DNA of 8,107 nucleotides from Candidatus Gastranaerophilales bacterium (GCA_944323585.1 CALUTA010000063.1:1-8107); one strand, 5' to 3'. Shown: positions 1 through 7,200, counted from the stretch's first letter. Made by a program: numbers and translations. The notes: generated from the letters alone by a model not told the origin.

Positions 1-72
1 CTCCCCAGGTTGGACTCGAACCAACAGCCTACCGGTTAACAGCCGGTTGCTCCGCCATTGAGCTACTGAGGA
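1..72 (-). tRNA. tRNA-Asn, anticodon GUU
   Basis: Read on the minus strand, this folds as a full cloverleaf. A 7-bp acceptor stem pairs UCCUCAG with CUGGGGA, including one U-G pair. The anticodon arm pairs ACCGG with CCGGU around a CUGUUAA loop, giving anticodon GUU for asparagine. The T arm contains the usual GGUUCGAGUCC core. The discriminator base is G at position 1, so the window starts exactly at the 3' end of the mature body; whether CCA is encoded cannot be seen. No intron or mismatch is visible. The tRNA is transcribed leftward, away from the membrane-protein gene on its right. Confidence 0.97.
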
Positions 73-121
73 TTATTTTCGCCTCTCTTATTTGCCATGC
101 AATTTCAAGGCTTACTTTTTT

Positions 122-149
122 ATTATATATAAAAAAGATTTCTTGTAAA
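122..149 (-). promoter_or_regulatory. sigma70-type promoter for tRNA-Asn
   Basis: On the minus strand there is a TTTACA -35 box (144-149), a 16-bp spacer and a perfect TATAAT -10 box (122-127). Transcription would start near 115, leaving about 40 nt of leader before the tRNA 5' end at 72, to be removed by RNase P. Five of six and six of six consensus matches in the correct orientation make this one of the best promoters in the window. Confidence 0.7.
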
Positions 150-179
150 GTACTTTTTTATTTTATTTTTTATTCTAAG

Positions 180-233
180 ACAAAATTCTTAATCTATATA
201 GAGCTATTTGTTAAGTTAAACTCTGAATTTTGT
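180..233. repeat. 9-bp inverted repeat upstream of Bax inhibitor-type gene
   Basis: ACAAAATTC (180-188) and GAATTTTGT (225-233) are perfect inverted copies separated by 36 bases. They lie just upstream of the extended -10 box at 258-266. The arms are AT-rich and far apart, so chance is a real alternative to an operator; no known operator consensus is recognised. Confidence 0.3.
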
Positions 234-257
234 GATATGGTTTATTTTAAAAATTTA

Positions 258-266
258 TGCTATAAT
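258..266 (+). promoter_or_regulatory. extended -10 promoter for the Bax inhibitor-type gene
   Basis: TGCTATAAT is an exact extended -10 element (TGn plus TATAAT). No good -35 box sits 17 bp upstream, which is common for extended -10 promoters. The predicted start is near 272-274, giving a leader of about 30 nt before the ATG at 304. Because transcription would begin downstream of 232, this also argues against the longer reading-frame start at 232. Confidence 0.65.
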
Positions 267-290
267 ATTTGTTGATATGATGTGTGTAGA

Positions 291-296
291 AGGAGG
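291..296 (+). promoter_or_regulatory. Shine-Dalgarno AGGAGG deciding the start at 304
   Basis: A perfect AGGAGG is followed by a 7-nt spacer and ATG at 304. The frame is open back to 232, but that start has no comparable site and lies upstream of the predicted transcript start. Confidence 0.85.
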
Positions 297-303
297 CTTA
301 TTT

Positions 304-1041
304 ATGTCTAACCCTGTTTTAAATGATAAATATTTGGAAAGCGAGAAAGCACTTGAAAGCGCTCCAATGAGTGTTGTCGGTGCAATAAACAAAACTGTTA
401 TTTTATTAATCTGTTTGTTAGTTCCGGCGATTTATACTTTTTCTCTAGTATTTGCCGGGTTCATGGATAAAGCGCAGTTGTTAACCATGGGCGGAGCGCT
501 GGTCGGTTTTATAATTGCTTTAGTTATGATTTTCAGCAGAAAGCCAAATCTTTTTAAGTATTTGGCTCCGGCATATGCTGTGGCAGAAGGATTCTTTGTC
601 GGCGGTATTTCTGCATTTTTTGAAGCGTCATGGACAGGTATCGTATTGCAAGCTATTATTGCAACTCTTGTTACAGTATTTTTTATGCTTGCACTATTTA
701 GAGCCAAAATCATTAGAGCAACAGAAAAATTGCGTTCTGTGATTGTATTGTCAACTGTTTCCGTTGCTGCTATTTATATAATTCAAATGATAGCTTCAGC
801 TTTTGGCCGTTCAATTCCGCAAATCTTTACTGCCAGTCCGATTGGTATCGGCTTCAGCGTGTTTGTTGTTATTATTGCCGCTTTAAATCTTATTTTGGAT
901 TTTGATTTCATCCAGAAAGGCGAAGAAAACATGCTGGATAAAGAATACGAATGGTACGGAGCATTCGGACTTATGGTTACAATTGTTTGGCTGTATATTG
1001 AAATGCTAAAACTCCTTGCCAAACTTAGCAGCAGAGAGTAA
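304..1041 (+). CDS. Bax inhibitor-1/YccA family (TMBIM-like) membrane protein
   Basis: A 245-residue inner-membrane protein of the Bax inhibitor-1/YccA superfamily. Bacterial relatives such as YetJ of Bacillus are pH-sensitive calcium-leak channels, and E. coli YccA inhibits the FtsH protease; which role applies here is unknown. Seven hydrophobic helices are visible at about residues 31-52, 59-77, 85-105, 112-132, 145-166, 178-199 and 217-238. Family signs are the N-terminal NPVL, the AEGFFVGGIS segment (94-103), a LDFDFI segment with Asp199 and Asp201, and the C-terminal EWYGAFGLMVT stretch (216-226). Asp199/Asp201 are candidates for the acidic pair that gates YetJ, but I cannot align them exactly. 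The cytoplasmic N terminus (1-30) is polar. It is a single-gene unit with its own promoter and a terminator 25 nt after the stop. Length matches the bacterial BaxI_1-type subfamily. Confidence 0.92.
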   Translation: MSNPVLNDKYLESEKALESAPMSVVGAINKTVILLICLLVPAIYTFSLVFAGFMDKAQLLTMGGALVGFIIALVMIFSRKPNLFKYLAPAYAVAEGFFVGGISAFFEASWTGIVLQAIIATLVTVFFMLALFRAKIIRATEKLRSVIVLSTVSVAAIYIIQMIASAFGRSIPQIFTASPIGIGFSVFVVIIAALNLILDFDFIQKGEENMLDKEYEWYGAFGLMVTIVWLYIEMLKLLAKLSSRE

Positions 1042-1065
1042 TCTTTAAAATATTACAGTTTAAAA

Positions 1066-1102
1066 GAGCGCCGGATTTATTCAAATCCGGCGCTCAATTT
1101 TT
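1066..1102. terminator. strong bidirectional intrinsic terminator
   Basis: A perfect 13-bp GC-rich stem pairs GAGCGCCGGATTT (1066-1078) with its complement at 1083-1095 around an ATTC loop. It is followed by a T-tract on the plus strand (1098-1102, then more T-rich sequence). On the minus strand the hairpin is followed by TTTT (1065-1062). It sits between convergent stops at 1041 and 1108 and can serve both the Bax inhibitor-type gene and the mtaB unit. Confidence 0.93.
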
Positions 1103-1107
1103 AAATT

Positions 1108-1374
1108 TTATTTTTCTTCATTTTCTGCTGGGGCTGATTCTATTTTGCCGCTAACATCAGATTTCAAACAAGCCTGCTGGAATGTATCATAAGGACAATC
1201 TGCGGTGTATTCCTGGCTGCCGTAGTATATATCGGTTTTACCGCTTTTTAATGACGGACTAAATGATATTGCATTTGTGTTGAATGTCATTGATGTAAGG
1301 CGTCCGTTTCTTTCCTGCCGGCAGTTAACTTCAACATAACCATTGAATGATGGTGATATGGGTCTGATTTGCAT
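1108..1374 (-). CDS. small protein of unknown function in an operon with mtaB
   Basis: An 88-residue protein that I do not recognise. The start is supported by AAAGGAG (1381-1387) 6 nt upstream of ATG. It begins 15 nt after the mtaB stop on the same strand, and no promoter or terminator is visible between them, so the two are probably co-transcribed. The protein has no membrane segment and no signal peptide. The N terminus reads MQIRPISPSFNGYVEV, a head shared in outline with the 292-residue protein at 2832. It contains three cysteines (18, 60, 69), a Ser/Thr/Asn-rich middle and an acidic tail (SAPAENEEK). It could be a small globular domain, but no metal-site spacing is obvious. The reading frame is credible because of the ribosome site, the tight spacing and the terminator after its stop. 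Confidence 0.8.
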   Translation of the reverse strand: MQIRPISPSFNGYVEVNCRQERNGRLTSMTFNTNAISFSPSLKSGKTDIYYGSQEYTADCPYDTFQQACLKSDVSGKIESAPAENEEK

Positions 1375-1389
1375 AATTTTCTCCTTTCT

Positions 1390-2691
1390 TTATTGACACA
1401 TTAGTTCAGAATAAATTTTGCCGTTTTCACGATGTAAAATTTTTACTTTTGCTAAAGTGTTATGCAAACTATAATCTTTAGAGTTAACTAAAACCGTCAG
1501 ATAGTTGGCCGTTACGCCCTTTAAAAGTCCGGTTTGTTTATCCGGATGTTTTTCAATCAAAACTTCTTTAACTAACCCTATATTTTTTGTTATAAAATTA
1601 TTCAATTTTTCTGCAGAAATCTTTTTAATAATCTCCGCACGTTGTTCTTTAACCTTCTCTTCAACCTGATTAGGAAGAGAGGCGCCGACAGTTCCTTGTC
1701 TGATGGAATACGGGAAGGTATGGATTTGAGTTAAACCGGAACGCTCCAAATTCTGGCGTGTAATTTCAAAATCTTCATCAGTTTCACCTGCAAAACCTGT
1801 AATTATATCGCTGCCGAGAAAAGGCATATCAAAGGTTTGATTTATCCGGTCTATTTGCTCAAGATAATATTCAACGGTATAAAATCTGTTCATTGATTTT
1901 AGAGTTTTGTTGCAGGCTGACTGAAGCGACAGGTGAAAATGCGGGCAGAATTTTTCTGAACTTTTTAAAAATACAAGCATTTCATCAGTAATTTCAAGAG
2001 GGTTTAATGAACCGAGGCGATAACGTGGAATAGAAGTGTTTTCCTCAATGTATTTGAGCAGGTCGAGAAGGTTTTCACCGATATCTTTTCCCCACTGTCC
2101 GATGTGAATTCCCGTAAAAACCACTTCTTTAAACCCGTGGTTTGCAAAATTATTTATTTGTTCTGCTATAAATTTTTTATCGGCACTCCTGCTTCTGCCT
2201 CTGGCAAAAGGTATTATACAATATGTGCATCTGTTGTCGCAGCCATCCTGAATTTTTAAGCTTGCACGTGTTTTAGTTGTATCTTTAAGCTCAATTTTAT
2301 GAAACGTTTTAAGCTGCATAATATCATTAACATCAAAATGCCGTTCTAAGTTCAGGGCATTTTGAAGATTTTTCCAAAATTCAAGTTTTTCGTCATTTCC
2401 AATTACTATATCAACAAAATCATTTTCAAGTAGCTTTTCTTTTTCTACCTGCGCAATACAGCCGGTCAGAACCGTTTTAATTTCAGGATTTTTATGTTTG
2501 ATATTCCTTAAAATATAAAAGGCCTCATTATCACTTTTGGCCGTAACCGTGCAGGAATTCAATATAAAAAGATCCGCATCCTGCGGGGTCAGAACCGAAA
2601 TCAAACCGTTACTTTCAAGGTCTTGCTTAATAATTGAGCCTTCAAACTGATTTGATTTACAGCCCATAGTATGTATATAAAATTTTTTCAT
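1390..2691 (-). CDS. mtaB: tRNA N6-threonylcarbamoyladenosine-37 methylthiotransferase MtaB
   Basis: A 433-residue radical-SAM enzyme. MtaB converts t6A37 to ms2t6A37 in tRNAs reading ANN codons, using two [4Fe-4S] clusters. The N-terminal UPF0004 domain carries the cluster cysteines Cys11 (GCKSNQ), Cys47 (NSCTVT) and Cys78 (TGCIAQ). The radical-SAM CxxxCxxC is Cys151, Cys155 and Cys158, inside RASLKIQDGCDNRCTYCIIP. A TRAM-like RNA-binding domain occupies about 370-430. The segments NSCTVT, RASLKIQ and EVVFTGIHIG point to MtaB (YqeV) rather than MiaB or RimO. Length is normal. Local variants are QSA at 257-259 where relatives usually have QSG, GFAGE at 299-303 instead of GFPGE, and GSLNP at 227-231. 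The start at 2691 keeps the full first strand, but only a weak purine stretch (TTTAGAG) touches the ATG; the next Met (residue 9) has no better site. It leads a two-gene unit with the 88-residue protein. Confidence 0.95.
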   Translation of the reverse strand: MKKFYIHTMGCKSNQFEGSIIKQDLESNGLISVLTPQDADLFILNSCTVTAKSDNEAFYILRNIKHKNPEIKTVLTGCIAQVEKEKLLENDFVDIVIGNDEKLEFWKNLQNALNLERHFDVNDIMQLKTFHKIELKDTTKTRASLKIQDGCDNRCTYCIIPFARGRSRSADKKFIAEQINNFANHGFKEVVFTGIHIGQWGKDIGENLLDLLKYIEENTSIPRYRLGSLNPLEITDEMLVFLKSSEKFCPHFHLSLQSACNKTLKSMNRFYTVEYYLEQIDRINQTFDMPFLGSDIITGFAGETDEDFEITRQNLERSGLTQIHTFPYSIRQGTVGASLPNQVEEKVKEQRAEIIKKISAEKLNNFITKNIGLVKEVLIEKHPDKQTGLLKGVTANYLTVLVNSKDYSLHNTLAKVKILHRENGKIYSELMCQ

Positions 2692-2757
2692 CTCTAAATA
2701 GTAGTATAAAAAATATTAAAGTAATTAAAATGTAAATAAAAATTAACAAATGTTACT

Positions 2758-2766
2758 ATTATAGCA
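2758..2766 (-). promoter_or_regulatory. extended -10 promoter for mtaB
   Basis: On the minus strand this reads TGCTATAAT, identical to the element before the Bax inhibitor-type gene. A poor -35 candidate, TGCTCA (2781-2786), lies 17 bp upstream. The predicted start near 2751 gives a leader of about 60 nt. A second, weaker TATACT (2703-2708) lies closer to the gene and would give a nearly leaderless transcript. Confidence 0.6.
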
Positions 2767-2787
2767 AAAAAAATAATTTTTGAGCAT

Positions 2788-2801
2788 TATAATGTTATAA
2801 T
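2788..2801 (+). promoter_or_regulatory. tandem -10 boxes for the 292-residue membrane-protein gene
   Basis: TATAAT occurs at 2788-2793 and again at 2796-2801, separated by GT. The second copy is also an extended -10 (TGT before TATAAT at 2793-2801). No convincing -35 box is present. The second box predicts a start near 2808 and a leader of about 24 nt. This promoter is back-to-back with the mtaB promoter, about 30 bp away. Confidence 0.6.
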
Positions 2802-2831
2802 AAAATTGTAAAATGTGAAAGGTGTGTGTTT

Positions 2832-3710
2832 ATGAATATTCGTTCAATTGATAATACAAGCTTCAATTCACGATCTGACAGAGATCTTACACCGTATAAT
2901 CCCCGCAAAAATCGTCGCCACAACATTGATACAATAATTGCAATGGACGATAATCAGGTAAAAAGACTTGCTTATTTAAAAACCCTTAATAAGGTTGAAG
3001 ATAAAAAACATCATGATGCCTCCAACGCAATGATTATGGCAACTCCGTTTGCCGCAGGTGCTGCATCTGCTCTTTTGGGCTCAAATAAAGTAAAACTTTT
3101 TTCAAAAGATATTACAGGCCCGTTTGCAAGAGGCTTAAAAGGATTAGGCGGAGCAGGTCGATGGGGTATTTTATTGGGTGTGGCTTACGGTATTAGCAAA
3201 GCCAGACAATACTTTGAAAATAAATCCCAAAATTTTGACAGATTCACAAGCGAAAATCCATTGCTGACAGCCGGTGCTTCCATTGCAGCTTTTGCAGGTG
3301 CTATCGCTCTCGGTGCTAAGGGTGTTTCCAAAATAGCAGAACAATCTTTGAAGCATATTAATCCGAAATCTATCATTAAATTTGATAACAAACTTGCTGA
3401 TTTTTCTGATAAATTTAACAAAAACCAAATTGTTTCCAAAGCAGCAAAATTGGCTAACAAAGTTAAAAATCAAAAAGGTATTGAACCGCTTCAGGTAATT
3501 GCCCAAAAGGCACTTTCATGGTCACCGGCAATTCTGCTCGGCGGAGCATTTCTCAATGAATGGGTGCACGGAAGAGCAACTGACGCTGAGTTTGTAAAAA
3601 ATTATGCAGAAATGAAAAATATTCAAACAAAACTCGCTCAGGCAAGAATCAACGAACTTGCTGTCCAGAACAGAGTTTTGAAATCTGAATTAGTTTCGGA
3701 ACATTCGTAA
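2832..3710 (+). CDS. membrane protein of unknown function with C-terminal coiled coil
   Basis: I do not recognise this 292-residue protein. The ATG at 2832 is preferred over a GTG two codons upstream because AAAGGTG (2818-2824) sits 7 nt before it. The first 60 residues are polar and basic, beginning MNIRSIDNTSFNS, a head resembling the 88-residue protein at 1108. Hydrophobic Ala/Gly-rich segments lie at about 68-83, 111-124, 144-165 and 231-245; the second and fourth are short, so the number of true membrane spans is uncertain. Between the third and fourth segments is a Lys-rich amphipathic stretch (166-228). The C terminus (about 251-288) is heptad-like and charged, probably a coiled coil. 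There is no signal peptide and no cysteine. The Gly/Ala-rich helices could also fit a membrane-active or pore-like protein, but that is speculation. It is divergent from mtaB and monocistronic, with a terminator 20 nt after the stop. Confidence 0.85.
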   Translation: MNIRSIDNTSFNSRSDRDLTPYNPRKNRRHNIDTIIAMDDNQVKRLAYLKTLNKVEDKKHHDASNAMIMATPFAAGAASALLGSNKVKLFSKDITGPFARGLKGLGGAGRWGILLGVAYGISKARQYFENKSQNFDRFTSENPLLTAGASIAAFAGAIALGAKGVSKIAEQSLKHINPKSIIKFDNKLADFSDKFNKNQIVSKAAKLANKVKNQKGIEPLQVIAQKALSWSPAILLGGAFLNEWVHGRATDAEFVKNYAEMKNIQTKLAQARINELAVQNRVLKSELVSEHS

Positions 3711-3730
3711 AGCAGAAAAAACTTCAAAAT

Positions 3731-3768
3731 AAAAAAGACCGGATATGATAAAAATTCCGGTCTTTTTT
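3731..3768. terminator. bidirectional intrinsic terminator
   Basis: A perfect 13-bp stem pairs AAAAAAGACCGGA (3731-3743) with TCCGGTCTTTTTT (3756-3768) around a 12-nt loop. The A and T arms make it symmetric, so it can end the 292-residue gene on the plus strand and the convergent 119-residue gene on the minus strand, whose stop is at 3781. Confidence 0.92.
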
Positions 3769-3780
3769 ATTTTTATTAAT

Positions 3781-4140
3781 TTATAAATTTTTAGATAATT
3801 GTTTTATCATTTCGGCAGAACGTGTGTAAATAGTCCTTAAAGAATTTACAAAATCATCCCGGGTTTCTGTTTTTAAATTAAGCGCCATAGCTTTTTCTTC
3901 ATAACTTACTTTTTTTAAGACTGTCATTTTTGTATTGTGAAATATATCTGATGGCAAATACGAAAAAAATATTAGGGCATTATTTTTTTCTAAATAATTA
4001 TTGAGTGTTGTCATACTGTTTTCGTTAAAAATTTTGGGCAAATGAGTCTGCAGTTCTTTTGTGTACAAAATATTTGGACTTTTGTAAAACTGAAACAGCT
4101 GCTTGTCATATTGCATGTTGCTTAATGCACCTAATTTCAT
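3781..4140 (-). CDS. 119-residue protein of unknown function
   Basis: I do not recognise this protein. The frame is open to an ATG at 4188, but I place the start at 4140. TAAAGGAG (4150-4157) lies 9 nt upstream of that ATG, and a promoter predicted at 4165-4193 would start transcription near 4158, downstream of the longer start. The product is soluble-looking, contains no cysteine or signal peptide, and is rich in Asn, Lys and Leu. One moderately hydrophobic patch occurs at 54-62 (NALIFFSYL), flanked by predicted helices, and the tail from about 94 to 119 looks amphipathic-helical. It lies downstream of nifJ on the same strand, but a terminator and a private promoter separate them, so a PFOR-related role is not implied. 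It lacks the Ser-Phe-Asn head seen in the neighbouring unknowns. Confidence 0.75.
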   Translation of the reverse strand: MKLGALSNMQYDKQLFQFYKSPNILYTKELQTHLPKIFNENSMTTLNNYLEKNNALIFFSYLPSDIFHNTKMTVLKKVSYEEKAMALNLKTETRDDFVNSLRTIYTRSAEMIKQLSKNL

Positions 4141-4149
4141 AATATCATA

Positions 4150-4157
4150 CTCCTTTA
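4150..4157 (-). promoter_or_regulatory. Shine-Dalgarno TAAAGGAG deciding the start at 4140
   Basis: On the minus strand TAAAGGAG is followed by 9 nt and ATG at 4140. The in-frame upstream ATG at 4188 has no such site and lies directly after a terminator T-tract. Confidence 0.75.
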
Positions 4158-4164
4158 TTTGTGA

Positions 4165-4193
4165 AGGATAGCATGCTTTGTTTTTCATGTCAA
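4165..4193 (-). promoter_or_regulatory. consensus -35 and extended -10 promoter for the 119-residue gene
   Basis: On the minus strand there is a perfect TTGACA (4188-4193), a 17-bp spacer and TATCCT (4165-4170) preceded by TGC, an extended -10. The predicted start near 4158 leaves a leader of only about 18 nt that is mostly the ribosome site. The -35 box overlaps the end of the upstream nifJ terminator T-rich tail. Confidence 0.65.
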
Positions 4194-4227
4194 TAAAAAC
4201 GGAATACCCTTGAAAAGAGTATTCCGT
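4192..4227 (-). terminator. intrinsic terminator of nifJ
   Basis: Read on the minus strand, ACGGAATAC (4219-4227) pairs with GTATTCCGT (4199-4207), a perfect 9-bp stem. An 11-nt loop can form a further 3-bp inner helix. It is followed by TTTTTATT. It begins 20 nt after the nifJ stop. On the plus strand no T-tract follows, so it acts in one direction. Confidence 0.9.
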
Positions 4228-4247
4228 CTTGTGTTTGTTTTAATGAA

Positions 4248-7200
4248 TTACTTCATCAATTCGCCGACTGCTTTGTAAACAGCCATACGTTTTGCGGCAT
4301 CTTCTTCTGCCTGAGCATAAAGTTCAGCAGCATGATCAGGGTTCGTTTTCAACAGAGATTTGTAACGACCTTCTGATTTAATGAAGTCCTGATAGCTTTC
4401 TTTAGGTTCTTTAGCATCCCATGTGAACGGTGCATCAGGATTTGCCGGATTGTATCTGTAAAGCGGGAAGTAACCTGCTTCAACCGCACGTTTTTGTTCT
4501 GTCTGAGTCTTAGACATATCAATACCGTGAGCGATACAAGGAGCATAAGCAAAGATGATTGACGGTCCGTTGTATGCTTCAGCTTCCTGGAATGCTTTAA
4601 GAGTTTGAGCTCTGTCTGCACCCAATGCAACTGATGCTACGTAAACATAACCGTAAGACATGCTCATCAAGCCCATGTTTTTCTTGTAAGTTTTCTTACC
4701 GCCTGTAGCGAATTTAGCAACTGCACCGGTCGGAGTTGATTTAGAAGCCTGACCGCCAGTGTTAGAGTAAACTTCAGTATCAAGAACTAGAATGTTTACG
4801 TTCTGATTTTGTGCAATTACGTGGTCAATACCGCCGTAGCCGATATCGTTAGCCCATCCGTCACCGCCGATAATCCAAACTGATTTATCAGTGAAGTAAT
4901 CTTGAAGTTCACGAACTTTAGCTAAATCCGGACATCCGCAGTCAGCGTATTTTGCGATAACTTTCTTAGCATTTTCCTGAGCTTTAACAGCTTCTTCAGT
5001 TTTTGAGTTATCCCAGTGTGACATTGCTTCAGTCAAAGCTTCTTTCAAATCAGCAGGTGATTTTTCGTTTTCGAGAACTTTTTCTACGTAAGTTTTTAAA
5101 GTATCTCTGTTCTGATCAACTGCCAATCTCATACCGAAGCCGAATTCAGCGTTGTCTTCGAACAATGAGTTAGCCCATGCCGGTCCTCTTCCGTCTTTGT
5201 TAGTTGTGTACGGAATTGTCGGGAATGTACCGGAGTAAATTGAAGAACATCCGGTTGCGTTTGCAACGATAGCATTTTCGCCGAACAACTGTGAAACAAG
5301 TTTAACATAAGGTGTTTCACCGCATCCTGCGCATGCGCCAGAGAATTCAAACAACGGTTTTCTGAGCATTGCACCTTTAATTGTTTTTGTAGTGTTTTTG
5401 CCCATTACGTTGTCAGGAAGTGCATCAAAGAATTCTTCGTTAGCCATTTCTCCTGCAGCTTCTTCGGCTTCGATTGAAGACCATGTAAGCGCTGCTTTTT
5501 CAGGATTTTTAGCCATCGGACACTGATCAATACATACACCGCATCCTGTACAATCTTTGCAGTAAACCTGAACTTTGAATTTTTCATCAGCAAGAGCAGG
5601 TTTTGCAGGGATTGTTTTGAATGAAGCAGGTGCACTTGCAAGATCTTTTTCTTCAATCAATTTAGTTCTGATTGCAGCGTGAGGACATGCTGAAGCGCAG
5701 ATTCCGCACTGAATACAATTTTCAGGATTCCATTTCGGAACTCTCGGTGCGATACCGCGTTTTTCAAGACATGCAGTTCCTGTCGGAATTACACCGTCAT
5801 TTGACATTGCTGATACCGGAATATCGTCGCCCTTTTGTCTCATTGAAGGTTCAATGATTTTCTTAGCAAAGTCTGATGCGTTATCAGGAATAAGTTTAAC
5901 ATCTTCAGCGCATTCAACTCCAGCCAAGGAAGCCGGAACAACAACTTCTTCCGTTGCATCAACCGCTGCATCAATAAGTGCAAGGTTCATATTAACAACG
6001 TCGTCGCCTTTTTTCTTGAAGGTTTTCTTCGTCATTTCTCTCATACCTTCAAGAGCCTGATCGAACGGAATGATTCCTGAAACTTTGAAGTATGCAACCA
6101 TCATAACAGTGTTTGCACCTTTACCTCTCAAGCCCGGCTGCTGTTCAATAAGTTTTTCGGCATCTACGTTGTAGAATTTGATTTTCTTATTGATGATAGT
6201 TTCCTGCATATCTCTTGTTAAGTGAGAGAATGCTTCTTCTTTTGACCACGGGCTGTTGAGAAGGAATGTTCCGCCTTCTTTGATACCTTTTAACAGGTCA
6301 TATCTGCCGATGTACGCATGAGCTGAGCATGATACAAAGTCAGGTGCTGTGATAAGGTAAGTTGATTTAATCGGTTTGTCGCCGAATCTCAAGTGAGAAA
6401 CAGTAACACCGAATGATTTTTTAGAGTCATAAGCAAAGTATGCTTGTGCATCTTTGTTTGTATATTGACCGATAATTTTGATTGAGTTTTTGTTAGCACC
6501 GACTGTACCGTCAGAACCAAGACCCCAGAACATACAATTTGTAGTTCCTGCAGGTTCGGTTACGATATGTTCATCAATTTTTAATGATTTATGAGTTACG
6601 TCATCTTCGATACCAACTGTGAATCCGTGGAAACCATTGTTTTCAGCGTGTTTGTAAACAGCATAAACCATTGACGGAGTGAATTCTTTTGAAGCCAAAC
6701 CGTAACGTCCGCCGATAATTCTGATATCTTTGTTTTCAACAGCTGTAACAACATCCATGTATAAAGGTTCGCCGATAGAACCGGGTTCTTTTGTTCTGTC
6801 AAGAACAGTAATACGTTTTACTGTTTTCGGCAATGCATCGTTGAAACGTTTTACATCAAACGGTCTGTAAAGTCTTACTTTTACCAAACCGTATTTAGTA
6901 CCTCTGTTTGCATTGAGGTATTCAATAGTTTCTTCAATAGTTTCGCAAGATGAACCGATTGCAACAATAACATCAGTAGCATCGGGAGCGCCGACATAAT
7001 CAAACGGATGGTATTGTCTGCCGGTAATTTTTGCGACTTTATCCATATATTCCTGAACAATATCCGGAACTGCGTCATAGTATTTGTTTACAGTTTCACG
7101 TCCCTGGAAGTAAACATCGGTATTTTGTGCGCCGACTTTACAAACAGGAGCTTCCGGTCTCATTGCTCTGTTTCTGAATTCTTCAATATATTTTGGTTCA

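Noticed and set aside
232..303. Longer start for the Bax inhibitor-type protein (24 extra residues)
   Set aside because: The perfect AGGAGG at 291-296 serves the ATG at 304, and the extended -10 at 258-266 places the transcript start downstream of 232.
1..303. tRNA edge as an integration site for a mobile element
   Set aside because: There is no integrase, no repeated tRNA 3' end within the window and no other mobile gene; the 3' end lies at the window edge so the flanking side is unseen.
432..1022. Minus-strand open frames within the Bax inhibitor-type gene
   Set aside because: They are antisense to a gene with clear family motifs, without independent start signals.
3171..3506. Two overlapping minus-strand open frames inside the membrane-protein gene
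   Set aside because: They lie antisense within a well-supported gene, lack ribosome sites and have compositions typical of antisense shadows.
4141..4188. Longer start for the 119-residue protein (16 extra residues)
   Set aside because: No ribosome site precedes 4188, which falls right after the nifJ terminator T-tract and inside the promoter of the shorter gene.
5129..5860. Possible frameshift or split PFOR in the cluster region
   Set aside because: The single frame runs through all three cluster motifs and the TPP domain with normal spacing, so the gene is intact.
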